From Gemmiger sp. An120 (lineage in GTDB: Bacteria > Bacillota > Clostridia > Oscillospirales > Ruminococcaceae): a stretch of DNA of 58,976 nt. Within the stretch, counting starts at the first letter, position 1. Each line of letters begins with the position of its first letter. The stretch is from NCBI RefSeq assembly GCF_002160955.1, contig NZ_NFLN01000018.1:1-58976 (forward strand). Reading direction: 5' to 3'. The translations under genes were made by a program, and so were the position numbers. Positions 53,554 to 58,976 of the stretch are shown one piece after another. The notes under the pieces were generated by a model that saw only the letters and a list, made by a program, of their open reading frames with translations, was not told the origin of the DNA and searched no databases.

Positions 53554-53871
53554 TTACTTGTCGGTAAAGCGCACGGCGGTGCCGTAGGAAATCACCTCGG
53601 CCGCGCCCTGCATCACGCTGGAGGAGGCATACCGCAGGCAGACGATGGCGTCCGCCCCCAGTTCCTCCGCCTGGGTGACCATCCGGCCCATGGCGATCTG
53701 CCGGGCCTCCTGCAGCAGTTCGGTGTAGGCCACGATCTCGCCGCCCACCAGGGTTTTCATGGCGCTCATGAAGTCCTTGCCGAAGTTCTTGCTCTGCACC
53801 ACGCTGCCCCGCACCAGGCCCAGCACTTCATAGCGGCGGCCGGGGATATTCTCAGTATTCACGATAAGCAT
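53554..53871 (-). CDS. YbjQ/UPF0145-family protein
   Basis: 105 residues, the whole family length: NTENIPGRRYEVLGLVRG, LVGGEIVAYTELLQEAR, GADAIVCLRYASSS and SYGTAVRF. The family forms pentameric rings and is sometimes called a heavy-metal-binding domain, without clear proof of function. The ATG after AAGGAGCG lies inside the MerR 3' end (20-nt overlap). Confidence 0.9.
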   Translation of the reverse strand: MLIVNTENIPGRRYEVLGLVRGSVVQSKNFGKDFMSAMKTLVGGEIVAYTELLQEARQIAMGRMVTQAEELGADAIVCLRYASSSVMQGAAEVISYGTAVRFTDK

Positions 53872-54493
53872 CAATCTCGCTCCTTTCAATCTCGCGCAGA
53901 CGCTGGCGCAGCGCCAGCAGCGCGCCCACAACAAACACGGGCGGTATGCCCAGAACCAGCAGCGCAATGGGCAGCGGCGCCGGTTCGGTGTACAGGGCCC
54001 AGGCCATCAGCGCTTCCAGCAGCGCCATCAGCCCCAGAAAGGTGCCCGCCGCCAGCAGCGCGCCCCGGGTGCGCTGCTTTTTGTCCTGCTTCTTCACATT
54101 CACAAACCGCACTCCCTTTCGTTCCAGCGCGGCCATCTCGCTCAGATAGGCGCCGGCATCCAGGCCTTCCAGCAGGCCGGGCTCCTGCACCAGGCGCTCG
54201 CTCAGCGCCCGGGCGGTAGCCAGGTTGTCCTGCCGGTGCTCCAGGGTCACCAGATGCCGCCGCATCCCCTGAGCCAGGGTCAGGCGCCCGTCCAGCATGG
54301 CCGCGATCTCCTCCAGCGGCACGTCCAGTTTCCGAAGCAGCTTGATCCGCTCCAGCCGCGCCACTTCCTCCTCGGTATAGTCCCGGTATCCGTTGCCCGC
54401 CTGCCGCCGGGGGGCCAGCAGCCCCTCCTTTTCATAAAAGCGGATATTCTTGCGGGTGACGCCCACCCGGGCTTCCACCTCTTTGATCTGCAA
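53852..54493 (-). CDS. MerR-family regulator anchored by two C-terminal membrane helices
   Basis: 213 residues from a TTG start (MQIKEVEARVGVTRKNIRF). The upstream ATG at 54526 is part of the -10 box, so the TTG after AAGGGGGGA is the real start. Winged helix 1-70 (VTRKNIRFYEKEGLLAP, YTEEEVARLERI), coiled dimer helix 75-135, then two hydrophobic helices (about 148-168 and 173-193) and a charged C-terminus, unlike classical soluble MerR. It sits under a promoter with 19-bp spacing and a central dyad, so it autoregulates by DNA untwisting. Confidence 0.88.
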   Translation of the reverse strand: MQIKEVEARVGVTRKNIRFYEKEGLLAPRRQAGNGYRDYTEEEVARLERIKLLRKLDVPLEEIAAMLDGRLTLAQGMRRHLVTLEHRQDNLATARALSERLVQEPGLLEGLDAGAYLSEMAALERKGVRFVNVKKQDKKQRTRGALLAAGTFLGLMALLEALMAWALYTEPAPLPIALLVLGIPPVFVVGALLALRQRLREIERSEIDAYREY

Positions 54494-54524
54494 TCCGGTC
54501 CCCCCTTCGCTGGTCGTTGGGGTC

Positions 54525-54555
54525 ATTGTACACCTTCCACCCGGGGGAAGGTCAA
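54525..54555 (-). promoter_or_regulatory. MerR-type promoter with central operator
   Basis: Minus strand TTGACC, 19-bp spacer, TACAAT. The spacer is filled by a perfect 7-7-7 dyad with ACCTTCC arms (54532-54552), the classical MerR arrangement. It drives merR-ybjQ-yhfC. Confidence 0.88.
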
Positions 54556-54671
54556 GAGATTTGTGAAAAATCTCCCGGCAACAAAAATGAGCCGATCCGG
54601 GGGACCAGTCCCCCAGACCCCCAACAAGCGGGCCGGCCATCGCCGCCCCGCAGAAAACAGGCAAAAACAAG

Positions 54672-54733
54672 GCGGGCCCGATTCTTCCGGCCCGCGTTTT
54701 CCAGGGGGCCGGGGGAGGCGTTGTCTCCCCCGG
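54672..54733. terminator. Double hairpin after the helicase gene; copy 2 of the interspersed element
   Basis: A GCGGGCC/GGCCCGC hairpin and a CCGGGGGAG/CTCCCCCGG hairpin, transcribed in that reverse order from the helicase and ending in CCTTGTTTTTG. About 39 bp match the degV terminator in opposite orientation. Nearby 54597-54621 holds a related GGGGGACCAGTCCCCC stem. Confidence 0.8.
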
Positions 54734-54741
54734 TTTATCGG

Positions 54742-55926
54742 TTAAAAATACTGTTTGATCTGGAACTTATCCTGGGTGGAACGTTCCTCTTCGATGAGTT
54801 TTTCGTGGGCCTCGTCAAAGTGCACCGGAATGGCCAGGTCGGCGTTGCGGGTCAGGCGCAGCATCTCCTCCACCCGGCGCTTCTCCTCGGCCACATACAG
54901 CAGGTAGGACACGCCGCTGCGCTTGGCCCGGCCGGTGCGGCCGATGCGGTGGGTGTAGTACTCAATGGAGGGCGGCACATCGTAGTTGATGACTGCGTCC
55001 ACGTCATCCACATCGATGCCCCGGGCGGCCACGTCGGTGGCTACCAGCACGTTTATCTTGCCCTCCCGGAAAGCGCTCATGATCTTGTTGCGCTCGGCCT
55101 GGCTCAGATCCCCGTGCAGGCAGTCCGCCACAAAGTTCAGCCGGGCCAGCTGGTTGGTCAGGATCGCGGTGGTGAACTTGGTATTGCAGAACACCATCAC
55201 CCGCTTGTGGTCCTGGCCGATGATGATCTGGGCCAGATCCGCCAGCTTGTTGCGGCCGGTGGTGAGCAGGGTGTACTGGGTGATCTTGGGCTGGCTTTCC
55301 TCGGCGGGACGCACGGTGATTTCCACCGGGTCTTTCTGGTACAGCCAGCCGATGTCCATGACTTCCCGGCTGATGGTGGCGCTGAACATGCACAGCATCT
55401 TGCGGGCTTTCATGGAATCGATGATCCGCCGCACATCCTTGTAGAACCCCATATCCAGCATCTCGTCCGCCTCGTCCAGCACCACGGTGGTGACGGCGCT
55501 TACATCAATGCTGCGGTGCTTCATGTGGTCCATCAGGCGGCCCGGGGTGGCCACCACGATCTGGCAGCCCTTTTTCAGCTGGTCCACCTGGCCCTGCATG
55601 TTGGCCCCGCCGTACACGCAGGCCACCCGCACGCTGGGCAGAAAATGGGTCAGATCCCGCAGATCGTCCGCAATCTGGCGGGCCAGTTCCCGGGTGGGGG
55701 CCAGCACCACCGCCTGGGGCACGGCCTTTTCCTTATCCAGCCGCTCGATCAGCGGAATACCGAACGCACAGGTCTTGCCGGTGCCGGTGGGGGCTTTGGC
55801 GGTGATATCGTGGCCGGCCATCATCTCCGGAATGGCTTTTTCCTGCACCTCGGTCATCTCGGTGAAGCCCATCCGCTCCACCGCTTGCAGAATCTCCGGG
55901 CTGGCCTGCAAATCGCGGTATAACAT
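54742..55926 (-). CDS. DEAD-box RNA helicase
   Basis: 394 residues, the minimal two-RecA-domain form: Q motif region MTEVQEKAIPEMM, Walker A APTGTGKT, PTRELA, TPGRL, DEAD in VLDEADEMLDMG, SAT, and in domain 2 VFCNTK, ATDVAARGIDVDDVD (in part) and HRIGRTGR. No RNA-binding tail beyond a short charged end. Such helicases help ribosome assembly and mRNA decay, especially in the cold. The start is immediately after AGGAGGTAGG. Confidence 0.94.
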   Translation of the reverse strand: MLYRDLQASPEILQAVERMGFTEMTEVQEKAIPEMMAGHDITAKAPTGTGKTCAFGIPLIERLDKEKAVPQAVVLAPTRELARQIADDLRDLTHFLPSVRVACVYGGANMQGQVDQLKKGCQIVVATPGRLMDHMKHRSIDVSAVTTVVLDEADEMLDMGFYKDVRRIIDSMKARKMLCMFSATISREVMDIGWLYQKDPVEITVRPAEESQPKITQYTLLTTGRNKLADLAQIIIGQDHKRVMVFCNTKFTTAILTNQLARLNFVADCLHGDLSQAERNKIMSAFREGKINVLVATDVAARGIDVDDVDAVINYDVPPSIEYYTHRIGRTGRAKRSGVSYLLYVAEEKRRVEEMLRLTRNADLAIPVHFDEAHEKLIEEERSTQDKFQIKQYF

Positions 55927-56009
55927 AGTGATTTCCTACCTCCTGCCCGCGCCCAGGCGGCACGGGGATATTTTTCAAGCGGACAATGCCGCAAACTCTC
56001 ACAATTAGC

Positions 56010-56038
56010 ATTATACCAAAGCCCCCGGTAAATGAAAA
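56010..56038 (-). promoter_or_regulatory. Promoter of the DEAD-box helicase gene
   Basis: Minus strand TTTTCA, 17 bp, TATAAT with extended TGG before it. Confidence 0.65.
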
Positions 56039-56145
56039 GAGGGCCTGCCCGCCGCGCCTTTTTGGTTAATATTTCACACCAGTTATATTGCTTCTTTATA
56101 TTTGTTAATATCATGCAAAATCAGTACCAAGGATGAATCAAAATG

Positions 56146-56198
56146 TACAGTTTCTTTACAGAACTGTATATTGTCACGCCGGAAACTGGTGATAGAAT
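56146..56198 (+). promoter_or_regulatory. Promoter and upstream dyad of the large secreted protein
   Basis: TTGTCA (56171-56176), 16 bp, TAGAAT. A TACAGTT dyad ends 2 bp before the -35, the place of an activator site. Confidence 0.6.
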
Positions 56199-56255
56199 AG
56201 AGCACGGCGCCCGCGCGCGGGCGCGCTAAAGTAGAAAAGAGGAGGAATTTACAGG

Positions 56256-58943
56256 ATGCGCAAAGCAAAACAGATGCTGGCCGGCCTGCTGGCGACCCTG
56301 CTGATGATGCAGGCTCTGCCCGTGACCGCGCTGGCGGACGATGCCGCTGCCCCGGCCCAGCCGGAAGCGGTGCAGACGCAGGACGAAGCCCCCGTTGCGG
56401 AGGAGGGCCCGGATGCGGAGCTGACAGACGGCATGGCGATTATCCCGGCCGATGCCGACGAGGCGACCGTGAAACAGGCCCTGTTCGATGCCCTGGTGGT
56501 GAACAAGGAGGGGCTTAACCCGCAGAGCCTGGAGTGGGAGTATTACTGCACCGGCAAAAACGGGCTGCTCACCAATGACGCCTGGGGCTCAATCAACGGT
56601 TTTACCAGTGAGAAAAATGTGGTGTTCGTCCCCACGACTTTCACCCATCCCGCCCTGGCTGACAATGGTGACGGCAACTATCAGATCCGACTGGCCGGAA
56701 CTACCGCCGAGGTCACCCTGACCAAAGCTGCTAAGCTGTCCTCGTCCATCACCCTGAACGAGAGCATGGAGGTGGCGCTGCCCTACACGGCGGACGCAAC
56801 GGTGGATTTTGACGCCCTGCGCGCCAGCATTTTCAACCAGGTAGTGGCTTCCACCACCCCGGAACTAGCCGTGGGGGATGTGACCATTGAGTACTATGCA
56901 ACCGCGATCACCGGCGCGGTGGGTGACCTGGGCAAGGCTTGGATGCCTCTGGAGGGCGGTAAGGATACCCTGACCTACCCCGCCATCTCCGCAGGTGAAC
57001 AGAAGATCCGCATCTCCTATGCCGGTACCGAAACGGTCAAGGGGGCTTCCGCCGAAACCACCATCACCGTGACCGAGCGGCCCGAAGCCTCCTACACCCT
57101 CAAGGAGACCCCCGATGCGGTGACCCTGGCGGTGGACGAGGCGCTGAATGTGGATTACGCGGCGCTGCGCACCGCTATCTTCAACGCGGTGGTGGCTTCT
57201 TCCGATGTGCTCACCGCCGACAATGTGACCATTGAATACTACTACAAAGGCATTACCGAGCTGGATTCCAAGTGGCTGCCTCTTGAGGGTCAGGCTGTTG
57301 TGGGCGGTCTTGGCTACCCCGCCATCTCCGCCGGCCAGCAGAAGGTGCGCATCAGCTGGCCCGGCAACAAGGACTATGCCCCCACGACGATCGAGGCTAC
57401 CCTGACCGTGAACGATCGTCCCGCCGTGGAGTTTGTGCTGAACGATAGCCCCTATGAAGTGGGCATGGTGTTCACCGACGACCAGGGCTACGACTACGAC
57501 GCTACCGCCGCCGCCATCTACGAGGCTGTGGTGGCTTCCACCACCCCGGCGCTGACCGCCGCGGACGTGACGGTGGAGTACAACGTGGACAGAATTGGCG
57601 GCACCGACAGCTTCAAGCCCCTGAACGAAACCGATCTGACCGGGCTGATCAAGTTCGGCACCGGCAATTGGGAGATCCGGATCTCCTGGCCCGGCAGCCG
57701 GGAATACCGGGGCGGCGAGGTGGTTGTGGATGTAACCACCACCGACAGCCGCCTTGTCAGCGCCGTGGTGCTGAAGGACGGGGTTTTCTTCACCTACAAC
57801 ATGGACCCGGCCGTGATGGAACAGGCCATCTTTGACAACCTGATCGACTGGGAGAACTCCACCCTGCCCGCCCGGGAAACCCTGACCCTGGACGATTTTA
57901 CAATCGAATACAAGGCCAAGCTGACCGATCTGGAAAGCGGCACGGATTTGGGCCTGGGCGATATGATCGACAGCGATCTGCTGACCAAGTGGGTACCCAT
58001 CGAGGGCGAAACCTATGAACTGGGCGGCACCGTGCTGGGCCGGTATCCCTCCATGGGCGCCGGCGAAGCCCAGGCGGTACGGGTTGAGTACAAGGGCAGT
58101 GCCGAATACCGTCCCAGCGGGTACACCGAGGGAACGGTGACCGTGAACAAGGCCACCGTGAAGGTGACCGTGCACTCCACCAACATCTTTGCCGACGAGG
58201 CGCTTCCCGAGGATTTTGTTACCACCGATCCCGCCGACAAGTTTGATCTGTACACCGTGTACGCCGGCGTGACCAGCAGCGTGAGCGGCGGGCTGTATCT
58301 GGATCTGCCCGAACGGTATACCAGTTCGCTGTTTTTGAAAGTGCTGGATCCGATCGTGGAAAAGCTGTACGGCAAGAGCTTTACCCAGATGCTCAACGAC
58401 GGCGTGACCGTGGGCGAGCTGCGGGAACTGTTCAGCACCCAGGAACTGCTGGATCTGCTGGACAAGCTGAACATCGACACCGGCACCTTTGGCCAGATCC
58501 TGAGCATCATCAACCAGCTGCCCTCGGTGGCGGACAGCCTGCGGATCTCCTTTGGTACCCCCAACCGGGCGGGCCTGTACACCGTGGCTGCGGTGACCGA
58601 CAGCAAGAACTACGAGACCGGCGTAGGCGTGGGCTTTGTGCTGGTGAAGATGCGCACCAGCGGCAGCCGGCTGACCTGGAACCAGTCCATCAGCAACGGC
58701 AAGCTGACCGCCGAGCAGGCCAAGACCTTTGACTTTGGCGCTACCCTGAGCTACAACGGCGACGTGACCGTGGATCAGAGCAGCGTGCACTATCTGTACT
58801 CCGGCTTTACCAGCAAGTGGCGGATCTACTCCAGCACCACCACCCCGCCCACCGAGCCGGGCCGGTATGTGGTGACCGTCTGCATCCTGGGCGGCAACCA
58901 TCTGGCTGCCCCCCTGACCCGCAGCTTCCAGATCACCAAGTGA
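56256..58943 (+). CDS. Large secreted protein with five repeated modules
   Basis: 895 residues. A signal peptide (1-27, hydrophobic core LAGLLATLLMMQALPV, cleavage near ALA-DD) is followed by an acidic Pro/Glu linker. Five related modules of about 110-130 residues then follow (about 68-640), each with an acidic ALxxAIFxAVVAS helix, VTIEYYY strand, a W-x-PLEG turn and ISAGxQKVRISWPG. The last 250 residues differ (FGTPNRAGLYTVAAV, PGRYVVTVCILGG). No LPxTG motif, membrane anchor or SLH domain is visible, so it is released or held by unknown contacts. The gene uses more AT-ending codons than its neighbours, and its repeats share DNA identity. Adhesin-like role is only a guess. Confidence 0.82.
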   Translation: MRKAKQMLAGLLATLLMMQALPVTALADDAAAPAQPEAVQTQDEAPVAEEGPDAELTDGMAIIPADADEATVKQALFDALVVNKEGLNPQSLEWEYYCTGKNGLLTNDAWGSINGFTSEKNVVFVPTTFTHPALADNGDGNYQIRLAGTTAEVTLTKAAKLSSSITLNESMEVALPYTADATVDFDALRASIFNQVVASTTPELAVGDVTIEYYATAITGAVGDLGKAWMPLEGGKDTLTYPAISAGEQKIRISYAGTETVKGASAETTITVTERPEASYTLKETPDAVTLAVDEALNVDYAALRTAIFNAVVASSDVLTADNVTIEYYYKGITELDSKWLPLEGQAVVGGLGYPAISAGQQKVRISWPGNKDYAPTTIEATLTVNDRPAVEFVLNDSPYEVGMVFTDDQGYDYDATAAAIYEAVVASTTPALTAADVTVEYNVDRIGGTDSFKPLNETDLTGLIKFGTGNWEIRISWPGSREYRGGEVVVDVTTTDSRLVSAVVLKDGVFFTYNMDPAVMEQAIFDNLIDWENSTLPARETLTLDDFTIEYKAKLTDLESGTDLGLGDMIDSDLLTKWVPIEGETYELGGTVLGRYPSMGAGEAQAVRVEYKGSAEYRPSGYTEGTVTVNKATVKVTVHSTNIFADEALPEDFVTTDPADKFDLYTVYAGVTSSVSGGLYLDLPERYTSSLFLKVLDPIVEKLYGKSFTQMLNDGVTVGELRELFSTQELLDLLDKLNIDTGTFGQILSIINQLPSVADSLRISFGTPNRAGLYTVAAVTDSKNYETGVGVGFVLVKMRTSGSRLTWNQSISNGKLTAEQAKTFDFGATLSYNGDVTVDQSSVHYLYSGFTSKWRIYSSTTTPPTEPGRYVVTVCILGGNHLAAPLTRSFQITK

Positions 58944-58976
58944 TCGTTTTTCCCTGAAACACAGAAAGGCCCGCGC
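58944..58976. other. Right edge of window
   Basis: 33 nt after the stop of the secreted protein; no feature recognisable, too short to tell whether a terminator follows. Confidence 0.4.

Larger units (their letters stand above)
55927..56255. other. Divergent AT-rich intergenic region
   Basis: 329 bp without a gene, clearly AT-richer in its centre. It holds the helicase promoter, a 7-9-7 dyad with TACAGTT arms (56146-56168), and the promoter of the secreted protein directly behind the dyad. Confidence 0.7.

Overview
The window looks like a chromosomal segment of a GC-rich, low-GC-phylum Gram-positive anaerobe, most likely a Clostridia/Oscillospiraceae member near Gemmiger, Subdoligranulum or Faecalibacterium. 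That placement is an inference. It rests on AGGAGG-type ribosome sites, Firmicutes-type promoters and protein families (fhs, QueT, DUF368, DegV, YhfC, DUF5058, HlyIII, the DNA-repair radical-SAM pair), and a monoderm envelope (lipoproteins, SrtB-like fold, no LPS or outer-membrane genes). I see no tRNA, rRNA, CRISPR array, prophage or intact insertion sequence. Genes are tightly packed, mostly in short operons closed by strong GC hairpins.

Layout. 1-5794 (-): cysteine desulfurase, thiI, cinA, then a large chimeric protein running off the left edge whose CinA-like and sortase-B-like parts both lack their catalytic residues. 6152-10796 (+): fhs, a ProX-type editing deacylase, and a LytTR regulator plus GHKL kinase. 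10950-12037: an autocleavable XRE-S24 repressor divergent from a small membrane protein, with shared operators. 12344-15387 (+): the radical-SAM/TIGR03915 DNA-repair pair, an alpha/beta hydrolase and a zinc ribbon. 15432-23468 (-): sigma factor with a membrane partner, a small membrane protein, an ERI-1/KapD-like exonuclease, and a 2-hydroxyacyl-CoA dehydratase activator split in two by an in-frame UGA. 23894-27764: FMN-binding lipoprotein (+); an operon of dipeptidase, DUF5058-type membrane pair and an internally deleted C-S lyase (-); MarR (+). 27838-30848 (-): secA and a stray copy of its 3' end. 31091-35964: TrhA/HlyIII (+), HAD phosphatase, QueT with a switch-like leader, DegV, TrmL, pyridoxamine kinase (-), and a small membrane protein (+). 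36049-39998: an FMN-binding lipoprotein divergent from an OmpR/HK pair. 40046-47841 (-): mtgA, DUF368, exoA, MATE pump, and a MacAB-like ABC exporter. 48053-52709 (+): an ABC-2 exporter with a zinc-ribbon membrane protein. 52759-55926 (-): YhfC, YbjQ, membrane-anchored MerR, DEAD-box helicase. 56256-58943 (+): a large secreted modular protein.

How the parts work together. The desulfurase and ThiI form a sulfur relay to tRNA. MtgA polymerises lipid-linked glycan and DUF368 proteins recycle the lipid carrier. The dipeptidase, DUF5058 pair and C-S lyase remnant suggest a lost or decaying route for Cys-Gly S-conjugates. The MerR operon carries its own textbook 19-bp-spacer promoter. In two places the -35 box of a downstream gene lies inside the loop of the upstream gene's terminator hairpin, so transcription units are packed into one another.
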